Of a DNA stretch of 64,000 bases, positions 18,460 through 27,518 are shown piece by piece. A program made the position numbers and the translations under genes. A model generated the notes under the pieces. It did no database searches. It was not told where the DNA came from and saw only the letters and a list, made by a program, of their open reading frames with translations. Location of the stretch: the IMG/VR virus record IMGVR_UViG_3300032304_002326, positions 1 through 64,000 of that record. One strand, given 5' to 3'. Within the stretch, counting starts at the first letter, position 1. The number at the start of each line of letters is the position of its first letter. The stretch comes from a virus.

Positions 18460-19033
18460 AAATATAAAATCATATGTTATTAACCTAGACAAAAGGACCG
18501 ATAGAATATCTGAATTGAAATTACCATTAGAATGGGAAAGATTTTCAGCAACTGATGGTCAAAAATATGTTGATAATATACCAAAAGAGAGAGGTTGGCG
18601 GGGTTGTTATGATTCACATGTTAGATTGATTGAAAAAACAATAAATGATGATGCTGATTTATTTATTATTTTTGAAGATGACGTTGAAGTTACTGATAAT
18701 TTTATGAATAAATTAGAAACCATTATAAATAACGTACCAGAAAATTGGGAATTACTATTTTTAGGTGGATGGAATGTTGGTGAAAAAATAAAAATTAATG
18801 ATTATGTTGATTTAGCAGAAAAGGTATATTGTATGCATGCATATATGTTTAAACCTGAAACTGCTAAAAAATTATTAAACAAATTTAAAAATAGAGTATA
18901 TAAAATTGATGTACTGTTATGTGAATTATTACCAGAGATAAATGCCTACATATGTAATCCAACACTTGCTTGGCAAAGACCTGGCTTTTCTAATATAGAA
19001 TATAAAGAAACGGATAATATACACTTAAAATAA
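18449..19033 (+). CDS. Glycosyltransferase family 25
   Basis: 194 residues. SYVINLDKRTDR at the N-terminus, GCYDSHVRLIEK and FIIFEDDVEV (the acidic catalytic motif) are the hallmarks of GT25 enzymes such as LPS galactosyltransferases and procollagen galactosyltransferase domains. Complete but short. Overlaps the preceding gene by 11 bases. Confidence 0.85.
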   Translation: MLNKNIKSYVINLDKRTDRISELKLPLEWERFSATDGQKYVDNIPKERGWRGCYDSHVRLIEKTINDDADLFIIFEDDVEVTDNFMNKLETIINNVPENWELLFLGGWNVGEKIKINDYVDLAEKVYCMHAYMFKPETAKKLLNKFKNRVYKIDVLLCELLPEINAYICNPTLAWQRPGFSNIEYKETDNIHLK

Positions 19034-19074
19034 TGTGTAAAAATATTTGTGGTTAATAATTATAATTTTAAAAT

Positions 19075-20784
19075 ATGGAATTAATAATATGTGGTGTTGC
19101 CACAATAAAAGGTAGGGAAGAAGCATTTAAAGATACAGTGCTATCAATAATTAATCAAGTTGATAAATTAATTGTATATCAAAATGGTTACAAAGAAATT
19201 TTTGATTTTTTAAATAATGAAAAAATAGAAGTTTATAGTTCAGTAGACACTGGTGTTGATATGGGTGATGCTGGTAAATTTTACAAATTATCTGATTACG
19301 CCAATAATTATTATTTATCGATTGATGATGATTTGATTTACCCAACTGATTATGTTTCAAATATTATTGATAATCTTAAAAATTATAATAATTCTGTCAT
19401 TATTACACATCATGGTAGAATATTAAATACAAATGCGGTATCATATTATAAAGATTCAAAACTAAAGTTTAGATGCTTAGATAATGTTGATGGTTATCAA
19501 GCCATTCATTTTCCTGGTACAGGTGTAATGGGTTTTCACACTAGTAAAGTAAGAATAACATTTGATTATTTTAAAATAGCAAATATGTGTGACATATGGG
19601 TTGGATTATACGCTAGAGAAAACAATATACCAATCATAGTTGCACCACATAAAACTGGATGGATAAAACATAGTGATAAATTTAATTTAAATAACACTAT
19701 TTATAGTACTAGTATAAATAATGATGGTATTCAAAATAAATTAATTATTGATTTTAACAAATCACTAATTATAGAACCAACAGTTAATTCATCAATTATA
19801 GAACCAACAGTTAATATTAATAATAATGAAATATGTTTATTAATTCCATCATATAATAGATACGATAAATTAGTAGAAACTTTAACAAACATAAATGAAT
19901 ATGATGAGTTAAATGTAATAGTATATAATGATGGCTCTAATGATGATAGATATTATAATATTGAGAGTAATTTTAAAAATGTTAAAGTATATCATAATAG
20001 TAAAAATAATGGTAAAATTGGTTATAATGATACTGTTAAATTTTTATTAAATAAAGCTATAGAATCTAAATTTAATTGGTTTATATATTACGCTGATGAT
20101 ATGTTATTATGTAAAAATTTTACAACCCATGTAAAAAAATTATTTAATGATAAACAAATTGTAAATATATTTTCATTATCATCAGGTGGGTGGGGTGTTA
20201 ATGGATATATCGATGGATTTTTCACCACATCAAAAAATGGTATTAAAACTATGTATAATTTAATACCAAATAAATTAAAAGATGTTGAAAATAAATCAAC
20301 AGGTGTTTGGTCTAGCGTTACTAAAAAATTTAGTGCAATACATGATGAATTAGGAGGTATTAAACTATGTTGTTTAAACTATACATTATGTCAACATTAT
20401 GGAAATGATGATTCTAAATTACACCCCAAACATAGGTTAATACAACCAATAATTGCTCACAATTTTTACGATGATTTTTATGGTCAAGAAATAAAAATTA
20501 TCAGTACATCTGGTACAGTAGACCAATCAAGTGGTAACATTAAAAAAAAAAGCTCAGAAGGCACATCAAGTGGTAATAAAGTTGTTAAGGAAGAACCAAA
20601 GATTCAAGAAACACCAAAACCAACCAAACCAGTTATTAATACACCAATAGCTACTGAAAAACCAAAAATAAAGAAACAAGAAATACCTGAAAAAATGCAA
20701 AAACCAAAAACAATAAATAAAACACATGGTGACTTGTTTATGGGTAAAGCTATGAAGAAAAAATTAAGATTTGGTAAAAAGTAA
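19075..20784 (+). CDS. Bifunctional GT-A glycosyltransferase with basic tail
   Basis: 569 residues. Domain 1 (1-220) has YYLSIDDDLIYP (DxD-like). A linker repeats IIEPTVN twice. Domain 2 (about 255-470) begins CLLIPSYNRYDKLVETL with VIVYNDGSNDD and YYADDMLL, a classic GT2 pattern. The last 85 residues are Pro/Lys/Thr-rich and end GKAMKKKLRFGKK, a disordered basic tail not expected in a plain enzyme; it may tether the enzyme to DNA or the virion. Last gene of the sugar cluster. Confidence 0.75.
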   Translation: MELIICGVATIKGREEAFKDTVLSIINQVDKLIVYQNGYKEIFDFLNNEKIEVYSSVDTGVDMGDAGKFYKLSDYANNYYLSIDDDLIYPTDYVSNIIDNLKNYNNSVIITHHGRILNTNAVSYYKDSKLKFRCLDNVDGYQAIHFPGTGVMGFHTSKVRITFDYFKIANMCDIWVGLYARENNIPIIVAPHKTGWIKHSDKFNLNNTIYSTSINNDGIQNKLIIDFNKSLIIEPTVNSSIIEPTVNINNNEICLLIPSYNRYDKLVETLTNINEYDELNVIVYNDGSNDDRYYNIESNFKNVKVYHNSKNNGKIGYNDTVKFLLNKAIESKFNWFIYYADDMLLCKNFTTHVKKLFNDKQIVNIFSLSSGGWGVNGYIDGFFTTSKNGIKTMYNLIPNKLKDVENKSTGVWSSVTKKFSAIHDELGGIKLCCLNYTLCQHYGNDDSKLHPKHRLIQPIIAHNFYDDFYGQEIKIISTSGTVDQSSGNIKKKSSEGTSSGNKVVKEEPKIQETPKPTKPVINTPIATEKPKIKKQEIPEKMQKPKTINKTHGDLFMGKAMKKKLRFGKK

Positions 20785-20830
20785 ATTTACAAAATATAAA
20801 AGTTAAGTATATTATATTAAAAAATAATAA

Positions 20831-20881
20831 ATGGGTAACTGGATTAAAAAACAAATGGTGAAATTACTTAAAAAGTTATAA
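20831..20881 (+). pseudogene. Orphaned 5' end similar to the gene at 21669
   Basis: ATG at 20831 starts MGNWIKKQMVKLLKKL then stop. The gene at 21669, beyond the GIY-YIG insertion, starts MKWIKKQMLNLTLAI; 18 bases (20840-20857 and 21675-21692) are identical. I read this as the old start of that gene, left behind when the endonuclease cassette brought a new start. Confidence 0.5.
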
Positions 20882-20890
20882 CATTATTAT

Positions 20891-20907
20891 ATATTTATAA
20901 TAAAAAA
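20891..20907 (+). promoter_or_regulatory. Candidate phage promoter motif
   Basis: ATATTTATAATAAAAAA, 7 bases before the ATG of the GIY-YIG gene; same core as the other copies. Confidence 0.5.
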
Positions 20908-20914
20908 TAATAGT

Positions 20915-21682
20915 ATGATTGATAGTAAAGAAACTGGTGTTTATAAAATAACTAATTTAAATAATAATAAAGTTTATATTGGTAGTTCTACTTCTGAGCG
21001 AGATGGGTTTAAAGATAGAATAAATACCCACATTAGATTGTTAAATAATAAAAAACACCCAAATAAACATTTACAAAGTTCTTGGGATAAATATAGTTAT
21101 AAATCTTTTAAATTTGAAATTTTAGAAATAATTAAAGGTAAAGATAAAATAATTGAAAGAGAACAATATTATATTGACTTATATGGGGTGATTAACCCAA
21201 ATATTGGTTATAATAAAGCACCAATAGCAAATAGTCAGTTAGGTTTTAAACATTCAGAAGAAAGTAAACGTAAAATGTCTAAAGCTGCTAAAAGTAGGTC
21301 TAAAGAAATTTCAGAAAGAATGAAAAAAATAATGACTGGTAAAAAAATGAGTGATGAAACAAAGGAAAAAATATCAAAAAAAATAAAAGGAATTAAAAGA
21401 AATTATGAGTTTAAAAATAAAATGAGTATTATTGCTAAAAATAGGGTAGTTAGTGATGATACTAAAAATAAAATCAGTAAAACAAAAACGGGTAAAATAT
21501 CTAAAAAAAGGAAAAAAGTTATACAATTAGATTTGTATGGTAATTTAATTAAAATATGGTCTTTTGCTGGTGAAGCTGAAAGTGAATTAAATATAACTAG
21601 AGGTAAAATAAGTGCAGTTTGTTTAAATAATAGAAAAACAGCTGGTGGATTTAAATGGAAATATAAAAATGAAATGGATTAA
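20915..21682 (+). CDS. GIY-YIG homing endonuclease with NUMOD3/NUMOD1 DNA-binding modules
   Basis: 255 residues. GVYKITN and VYIGSS form the GIY-YIG core, with Arg in KDRINTH and Glu in IEREQYYI completing the active site. Three NUMOD3 repeats follow (GFKHSEESKRKMS, GKKMSDETKEKIS, SDDTKNKISKTKTG), then a NUMOD1 helix module ending TAGGFKWKYK. A free-standing mobile gene. Its 3' end overlaps the start of the gene at 21669 by 14 bases and carries a copy of that gene's first codons, consistent with insertion at that gene's 5' end. Confidence 0.92.
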   Translation: MIDSKETGVYKITNLNNNKVYIGSSTSERDGFKDRINTHIRLLNNKKHPNKHLQSSWDKYSYKSFKFEILEIIKGKDKIIEREQYYIDLYGVINPNIGYNKAPIANSQLGFKHSEESKRKMSKAAKSRSKEISERMKKIMTGKKMSDETKEKISKKIKGIKRNYEFKNKMSIIAKNRVVSDDTKNKISKTKTGKISKKRKKVIQLDLYGNLIKIWSFAGEAESELNITRGKISAVCLNNRKTAGGFKWKYKNEMD

Positions 21683-22679
21683 AAAACAAATGTTAAATCT
21701 AACATTAGCTATAAGTAATGTTGAAAAAAATGCATTAAATCAGGAAGGTATAGATGGCGGTATTGAAACTGGGAAATACCAGAGATTGAACCAAAATTCA
21801 TTGATGGATGCCCTACTTAGGGGGGAGATGAATGATGAGGTTGAAAAATTGCGTTGGAGAATATACAAAACTTCATCAGCTATTAAAAATTATGGAACCA
21901 AAGTGGTTGGTTATACAATTGACGGGCACCCAATAACTAAAATTACTTATGTTGGTGATGAAGAAAGGTTAGCTAAAATTAAAAAAGAACCTTCTGATGA
22001 ATACGAATTAATAATGGTGGTTGATAATACCAACGTTAGTGCTAGTGTTTTCTCATCATTAAATTTAGATATTGATGAATACGATGAACCTATCGACTCA
22101 AAAACAACAAACATAATTAATAAGGATGATGCACCAAAAGGTTTCACTATAGATGTAGATGATGAGATTAATAATGGTAGTAATATTGAGTTAGGTGATG
22201 ATGAAATAAAAACTATTGGGGAAGTTAAAGATAATAAAGTTGAATTAAATCTACCAATAAGTATAACTAGGGAACACAGGCCAAAATTTGAATTAGAAAA
22301 TTACACCAAAAAACTACATGTTAAGGAAATAAATGATAAAGAATTTTTATTAGAGTTTTTCATTTCAAAATACCCAAATCAGTTTGATAAAAAAAGTGAT
22401 TTTTTCTTATCGGATATTAAAAAATTGATATCACAACCAAAAAGATATAACTCAATTATCGATATAAATACAGTATCATTCGTTACCAATAATACAGTTG
22501 GTGTTCCAGACTTTTTAGAATTTGAATACAATGTTAAAAAATTTGACAAAATTGTTGAGTTCAATGAATTTTACGTTGTTAAATTTATTTCAGAAGTAAC
22601 TATTGAAGCTAAAAGTATTATTGATAAGTTCAGAAATGAAGAACTTGACGAAAAATATAAAAACAAAGAAAAAAGATAA
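21669..22679 (+). CDS. Conserved phage hypothetical protein
   Basis: 336 residues from ATG 21669 (MKWIKKQML). An upstream in-frame ATG at 21645 lies inside the endonuclease and is unlikely. The N-terminal 100 residues are helical and basic. The centre is acidic, and the C-terminal 130 residues (KLHVKEINDKEFLLEFFISKY, VTNNTVGVPDFLEFEY) look like a compact alpha/beta domain. Not recognised. Immediately upstream of phoH, 5 bases apart. Confidence 0.75.
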   Translation: MKWIKKQMLNLTLAISNVEKNALNQEGIDGGIETGKYQRLNQNSLMDALLRGEMNDEVEKLRWRIYKTSSAIKNYGTKVVGYTIDGHPITKITYVGDEERLAKIKKEPSDEYELIMVVDNTNVSASVFSSLNLDIDEYDEPIDSKTTNIINKDDAPKGFTIDVDDEINNGSNIELGDDEIKTIGEVKDNKVELNLPISITREHRPKFELENYTKKLHVKEINDKEFLLEFFISKYPNQFDKKSDFFLSDIKKLISQPKRYNSIIDINTVSFVTNNTVGVPDFLEFEYNVKKFDKIVEFNEFYVVKFISEVTIEAKSIIDKFRNEELDEKYKNKEKR

Positions 22680-22684
22680 AATAT

Positions 22685-23524
22685 ATGGGGAGGCCGAGAA
22701 AAGTAACTGGTGAAACTTCAGTGCCACAAACTAGAAGTGTAAAACAACCACTAACTAAAGAGCAGTTGTTGCAAAATATTAGATTATCAATTAAGTGTAA
22801 AAATGAGACTCAAAAAAAATTAATACACACAATAAAAAATAATGATGTTACAATATGTACTGGTCCAGCTGGTACTGGTAAAACGTTTTTATCTTGTTAT
22901 GAATCTATTAATCAACTTAAAAATAATAATTTAATTAATAAAATCGTGATAGTTAAATCAGTTACAACATTAAAAAATGAAGAAATAGGATTTTTAAAAG
23001 GTTCATTAGAAGAAAAAATGGAACCATTTGTATATTCATTTATTAAAAATTTTGAAAAAATAATTGGATTAGACTTAACTAATAAATTAAAGGATGAAAA
23101 TATTATTGAAGTGTTACCAATTGCATACATGAGAGGTATAAATATTGATAATGCTGTGGTTATAATAGACGAAGTTCAAAACATATCAATAGATAATATT
23201 AGAACTATATTAACTAGGTTAGGAGAAAATAGTAAAATGATATTATTAGGTGATATTAACCAAATAGATATGAAATATAAAAAAGACAGTGCTCTAGAAT
23301 TTTTAATTAATAATTTTAAAAACACTTCAAATATTGGACTTATTGAATTCAATAATAGTGAAATTATAAGACACCCATTAATTATAAAAATAGAAGAAAT
23401 ATTTAATAATTACGATAAATCAAATACTCAAAATAAAGTTAAAGTTATCAATAATAAACCAGTTATAATTAGAAAAAAAATTAGCTTATTAAAGTTATTA
23501 TTTAATAAAATATTCGGTAGATAA
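22685..23524 (+). CDS. phoH: PhoH-like ATPase
   Basis: 279 residues. Walker A CTGPAGTGKTF (about 58-68), then KSVTTLKNEEIGFLKGSLEEKM typical of PhoH, Walker B VIIDEVQNIS, and LLGDINQID. PhoH proteins are ATPases or helicase-like proteins linked to RNA metabolism and common in large phages. The last 27 bases are overlapped by the minus-strand endonuclease gene, and the tail after position 250 is Lys/Leu-rich and may have been reshaped by that insertion. Confidence 0.9.
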   Translation: MGRPRKVTGETSVPQTRSVKQPLTKEQLLQNIRLSIKCKNETQKKLIHTIKNNDVTICTGPAGTGKTFLSCYESINQLKNNNLINKIVIVKSVTTLKNEEIGFLKGSLEEKMEPFVYSFIKNFEKIIGLDLTNKLKDENIIEVLPIAYMRGINIDNAVVIIDEVQNISIDNIRTILTRLGENSKMILLGDINQIDMKYKKDSALEFLINNFKNTSNIGLIEFNNSEIIRHPLIIKIEEIFNNYDKSNTQNKVKVINNKPVIIRKKISLLKLLFNKIFGR

Positions 23525-24331
23525 ATTTAATAAACCTAATCTATATAATTTTTGATAGGTAGGGTTATCATTTTCCCTAAATTCTTTTTTATTTTTATAT
23601 TTTGATGCTATTTTATATAAGTCTTCAATAGAAATTATATTAGAATATATATCACCAATAATGATATTATTAATATCATCCTTATTTATTTGTTTTTTTA
23701 AAAATTTATTTATAACTGGTAAATTATTAATAATTTGTTCTTTTATATCCAACTCATATTTACGACTATGTTCATTAATAATAATTAGCAATATATTTTT
23801 TTTAAAACATAAATCACACTTAAATGAATTATCATTATGTTGGTGCCAACCCTTACCATTATATTCAAAAGCTATTTTTAAGTCATCAACATAAATATCT
23901 AACTCATATGGTTTAATTATTTTCCTTGTATTGTATAAAACATCAGATTTAAATAATTTAACAATTATATCTTTTAAAATTAATTGTGGTATACTAAATG
24001 ATTTTGAAATCATATGTGAACATATGTCATTCAATATACCTTTTCTTTGTGCTGAAGAATAAGCTGAAGCATCATATTTTTTAAATTCAGACCTAGAGTT
24101 ATATTTTTTAGCAATTTCTGCTAAATTATCATAAGATAAATCACGACCAACTAATTTATTTCGCTTACCAATTAAATATGATTTAAACTCCTTACTTTTT
24201 TTCAAACCTAATCTATTAGCTTTTGATTCAAGTGATTTTTTAGATACATTTAAAATGTTACTTATTTCTAAATTTTCAGTATTTGGGTATAATTTAATAA
24301 GTTCATTAGTTAATTTTATAGACCAACTCAT
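23498..24331 (-). CDS. Vsr-like (PD-(D/E)xK) homing endonuclease
   Basis: 277 residues. The N-terminus (SWSIKLTNELIKLYPN...ISNILNVSKKSLESKANRLGLKKS) is a helix-turn-helix resembling MYB/SANT-like phage endonuclease modules. The catalytic core reads YELDIYVDDLKIAFEYNGKGWHQH then LLIIINEHS, the pattern of Vsr-type nucleases (Asp, Glu-x-Asn/Asp, His). A partial second DNA-binding repeat lies at the end (EDLYKIASKYKNKKEFREND parallels NLAEIAKKYNSRSEFKKYD). Preceded on its strand by GATATTTATATTTAAAG. It overlaps the phoH end tail to tail. Confidence 0.8.
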   Translation of the reverse strand: MSWSIKLTNELIKLYPNTENLEISNILNVSKKSLESKANRLGLKKSKEFKSYLIGKRNKLVGRDLSYDNLAEIAKKYNSRSEFKKYDASAYSSAQRKGILNDICSHMISKSFSIPQLILKDIIVKLFKSDVLYNTRKIIKPYELDIYVDDLKIAFEYNGKGWHQHNDNSFKCDLCFKKNILLIIINEHSRKYELDIKEQIINNLPVINKFLKKQINKDDINNIIIGDIYSNIISIEDLYKIASKYKNKKEFRENDNPTYQKLYRLGLLNLSTEYFIK

Positions 24332-24437
24332 ATATTCTTTAAATATAAATATCCAATATACTCAAAAAAGGTAAAAATATTTTTATTTAAACTTTATTTA
24401 TTTATTTATTTTATTATCATTAAATAAAAATAAATAG

Positions 24438-25049
24438 ATGGCACGCATAGGTATTAGTATTAACGAAGTTTTAAGGGATACGTTATCCCAAATGGATTAT
24501 ACTTACAGTAAGTATATATCAGGTGAGGAATCTAAAATTACAAAAGATGAAATTACATCATTTAATTTAGAAGACCATTTTACGTTCCAATCGAAAAAAG
24601 ATTTAAACAGATTCTTATATGATGAGGCTAGTTTAGAAATCTTTGGACATGCGGACCAAATGATTGAAAATTTAATGACTAAATTTAATATGTTCTTAGT
24701 CGACATTGAGGAAGAAGAAGAGCATACAATCGAATTAGTTAGTAGAGAATACTTAAAAAGTATTCCATCAACATTATTCTTCCTATCAAAATTAGGTTGT
24801 AGAGCAGCAAATATTAGATTTGTTAAACAATATGATGAAGAATGGGGTGATGTTGATGTATTAATTACAGCAAACCCAATATCACTAAAAAACAAACCAA
24901 GCGATAAGATTTCGGTAAAAATAAATGCACCTTACAACAGTGATTGTCAAGGTGATTTTGAATTGGATTCAATTTTAGATTTTATCGAAGATGAAGCTTT
25001 AAGAACTAAAATTTTAAACACAAAAATAACAACACAAGAACAATTATAA
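24438..25049 (+). CDS. Hypothetical protein, possible degenerate HAD-like fold
   Basis: 203 residues. ARIGISINEVLRDTL at the N-terminus sits where HAD nucleotidases have RIGIDIDGVLRD, but both Asp residues are replaced, and DEEWGDVDVLITANP could be the last HAD motif. If so the protein has lost catalysis. Otherwise unknown. It starts a plus-strand run with 25051 (1 base apart) and 25435. Confidence 0.6.
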   Translation: MARIGISINEVLRDTLSQMDYTYSKYISGEESKITKDEITSFNLEDHFTFQSKKDLNRFLYDEASLEIFGHADQMIENLMTKFNMFLVDIEEEEEHTIELVSREYLKSIPSTLFFLSKLGCRAANIRFVKQYDEEWGDVDVLITANPISLKNKPSDKISVKINAPYNSDCQGDFELDSILDFIEDEALRTKILNTKITTQEQL

Positions 25050-25050
25050 A

Positions 25051-25413
25051 ATGGAAGATATTATATTAGAATTTGGTGGCGTAGCTTATTATTTAGATTT
25101 TGATGGGATACAAAATATATTAAAATCCGATGAGGATTTAGAATCTGGTGAAGTAATTGAAACTGACACCAAAACAACCAATATTAATGGTGGGGTTGAA
25201 AAAGTTGAAATAACCACAAGACAATACCATAAAGGTAGAGAAATCGATATATCAAAATATGAAACATATAGAACTTTACTTGAAATATTACTAACACTAC
25301 AAGATGATGGTGATGATTCATTAGGTACTGAAAGAGCACTTAGTAGCGCACCATTACCATTTAAAATAGCATTTAATACTTTAGTAAAATACGGTGTACT
25401 AAAGGAATTATAA
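25051..25413 (+). CDS. Hypothetical protein
   Basis: 120 residues, acidic, no membrane segment, not recognised. Contains ITTRQYHKGREIDISKYETYRTLLEILLTLQ and an end LPFKIAFNTLVKYGVLKEL. Co-transcribed with the preceding gene (1-base gap). Confidence 0.7.
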   Translation: MEDIILEFGGVAYYLDFDGIQNILKSDEDLESGEVIETDTKTTNINGGVEKVEITTRQYHKGREIDISKYETYRTLLEILLTLQDDGDDSLGTERALSSAPLPFKIAFNTLVKYGVLKEL

Positions 25414-25434
25414 TAACAAATAAAAAAAACAGAT

Positions 25435-26571
25435 ATGTCAGAAAACGTAAACAAAGTAAATGAAGAACAAGTTAATGCTGTAATTGAAAAATTGGAATCT
25501 AAAGATTTCGGCATTTATTTTTTCACATTAGACACAAAGGGTAATCCAGTAGCTGGTATTGCAAACATTTATGAACATGTAAAAGTTTTAAACCAATTAG
25601 GGTATAGAGCTTATATTTTACATGAGAAAAATGATTATAAAAAATTCGGTGACGAAGATGAAAACGGATTAGGTGATTGGTTAGGTGAAGAATATGCTAA
25701 TTTACCACACATGTCAATTGAATCTGGTGCATTAAATGTTGGTCCACAAGACTTTTTAATTATACCAGAAGCATTCTCAAGTGTAATGCAACAAAAAGAA
25801 GTTAGGTCTTTACCATGTAAAAAAATTGTATTCTCACAAAGTCATGAATACATTTTTGAATTATTACCATTAGGTAGAAGATGGACCGATTTTGGATTCA
25901 ACGATGTTATTACAACATCAAAAAAACAAGGTGAATACCTTAAAACATTATTCCCAAGTATTAAAACACATGTTGTACCAGTTGCAATCTCAAGTTACTT
26001 CAAAGCGTCAAACAAACCTAAGTTACCAATCGTAACTATTCACACTAGAAATCAAAGTGACGTTTCTAAAATTACAAAAGCATTTTATTTACAATACCCA
26101 ATCTACAAATGGTTAACATTTAAAGAATTAAGAGGTTTGTCTAAAGTACAATTTGCTGATGAACTATCTAAATCTTGTTTAGCTATTTGGGTTGACGATG
26201 TTGCTGGATTTGGTACATTCCCATTAGAAGCTATTGAGTGTGACACCCCAGTAATTGGTAAAATACCTAATATGGTTCCAGAATGGATGGAAGAATTAGA
26301 TTCAGATGGTAATTCAATTATCAAATACAATGGGTTATGGACTAATAGTACATTAAATATTCCAGAATTAATCTCAACATATATGAAAGTTTGGTTAGAG
26401 GATTCAGTTCCACAAGAACTTTTAGATGGTATGGCTGAAACAAAAGGTGTTTACAGTGAGGAAAATCAATCTAAAAAAATAGAAGAAGTTTATAGTTCAC
26501 TAGTTCAATCTAGAACTGATGAATTTAAAAACATAATCGATTCATTAAAAACTGAATCAACAATTAAATAA
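25435..26571 (+). CDS. Glycosyltransferase, GT4-like
   Basis: 378 residues. The start FFTLDTKGNPVAGIANIYEH with KVLNQLGYRAYIL resembles GT-B N-domains that sense an acceptor. VVPVAISSYF and then FGTFPLEAIECDTPVIGKIPNM match the C-terminal donor-binding E-x7-E region of GT4. No membrane segment. Neighbour of another glycosyltransferase at 27519; the two are split by an inserted GIY-YIG gene. Confidence 0.75.
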   Translation: MSENVNKVNEEQVNAVIEKLESKDFGIYFFTLDTKGNPVAGIANIYEHVKVLNQLGYRAYILHEKNDYKKFGDEDENGLGDWLGEEYANLPHMSIESGALNVGPQDFLIIPEAFSSVMQQKEVRSLPCKKIVFSQSHEYIFELLPLGRRWTDFGFNDVITTSKKQGEYLKTLFPSIKTHVVPVAISSYFKASNKPKLPIVTIHTRNQSDVSKITKAFYLQYPIYKWLTFKELRGLSKVQFADELSKSCLAIWVDDVAGFGTFPLEAIECDTPVIGKIPNMVPEWMEELDSDGNSIIKYNGLWTNSTLNIPELISTYMKVWLEDSVPQELLDGMAETKGVYSEENQSKKIEEVYSSLVQSRTDEFKNIIDSLKTESTIK

Positions 26572-26581
26572 TTTTTAAATT

Positions 26582-26629
26582 ATGAATAATATAACAGTAA
26601 TTATACCAAGATTTTTAGTTAGTGAATAG
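26582..26629 (+). pseudogene. Orphaned start of a GT2-like gene
   Basis: MNNITVIIPRFLVSE then stop. The gene beyond the inserted endonuclease starts MKKRNLISVIIPLHEVQ: both show the x-V-I-I-P start of GT2 enzymes. It lies 10 bases after the 25435 gene, where the second glycosyltransferase would be expected to begin. Likely the old 5' end left after insertion; the short length limits confidence. Confidence 0.4.
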
Positions 26630-26647
26630 TTTTACATTAGATTTACC

Positions 26648-26664
26648 ATATTTATAAATAAAAA
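26648..26664 (+). promoter_or_regulatory. Candidate phage promoter motif
   Basis: ATATTTATAAATAAAAA, 3 bases before the ATG of the GIY-YIG gene. It contains TATAAATA, identical to the T4 late promoter core. Confidence 0.5.
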
Positions 26665-26667
26665 TTT

Positions 26668-27510
26668 ATGATAATATATAAAACAACAAATTTAATTAAT
26701 GGTAAAATTTATATAGGTAAAGATGTTAAAAATAACCCAAATTATTATGGTTCTGGTAAAATATTAAAACAAGCTATAAAAAAATATGGTAAAGAAAATT
26801 TTAAAAAAGAAATATTACTTGAGTGTTTTAATAAAAAAGAATTAGAATTGGAGGAAATTAAACACATAACCAAATATTCATCAAATAACCCTAAAATCGG
26901 ATATAATGTAACTAATGGTGGGTCTGGTGGTGTAACAAAAAGAATAAAAATATACCAGTATAATAAAAATGGTGAATTTATAAAAGAATGGGAGAGTAGT
27001 GAAGTTGCATCTAGAGAATTAAATATTGATTCAAGTGCTATTAGAAAAGTTTGTAAAGGTATTTTAAAAAGTTGTGGTGGATTTATTTGGTTAGAATATA
27101 AAAAAAATAATGTAATCTATAAAACAAATAAAGAAAAAAATATATTACAATATGATATGTGTGGTAATTTCATAAAAGAATGGGTATCAATTAAAGATGC
27201 TGAAAATTATTTAAAAATAAAACCATATAGTGGTAATATTGGTTCAGTTTTAGATAAACCAAATAGGTCATCACATGGTTATATTTGGTTAACAAAATGT
27301 GATAAAATAAAAAATAAAATAAAACAATATGAACATAACTTATCAAGAAAGGTGAACCAATTAAATGATACGCATGATATTATTAAAACCTGGGAATCAA
27401 TTACTGATATATGTAAAAATTTAAAAATAAAACAAAGTACATTAATAAAATACCTTAAATTAGATAAAAAATTAGGTGGTTATTATTGGGAATATAATAA
27501 TAAAAAATAA
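26668..27510 (+). CDS. GIY-YIG homing endonuclease with three NUMOD1 modules
   Basis: 280 residues. IIYKTTNL and KIYIGKD are the GIY-YIG strands, with NYYGSGKILKQAIKKYG and IGYNVTNGGSGG of the SegA-like type. Three NUMOD1-like repeats follow, each about 50 residues: YQYNKNGEFIKEWESSEVAS...GGFIWL, LQYDMCGNFIKEWVSIKDA...GYIWL, NQLNDTHDIIKTWESITDI...GGYYWEY. Free-standing mobile gene lying between two glycosyltransferase genes and 8 bases before the second. Confidence 0.92.
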   Translation: MIIYKTTNLINGKIYIGKDVKNNPNYYGSGKILKQAIKKYGKENFKKEILLECFNKKELELEEIKHITKYSSNNPKIGYNVTNGGSGGVTKRIKIYQYNKNGEFIKEWESSEVASRELNIDSSAIRKVCKGILKSCGGFIWLEYKKNNVIYKTNKEKNILQYDMCGNFIKEWVSIKDAENYLKIKPYSGNIGSVLDKPNRSSHGYIWLTKCDKIKNKIKQYEHNLSRKVNQLNDTHDIIKTWESITDICKNLKIKQSTLIKYLKLDKKLGGYYWEYNNKK

Positions 27511-27518
27511 TAAATAAA

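Noticed and set aside
24340-24430. Possible orphaned phoH tail beyond the minus-strand endonuclease
   Set aside because: One frame gives an FKLYLFIYF-like stretch vaguely similar to the PhoH end, but the similarity is only hydrophobic and AT-driven.
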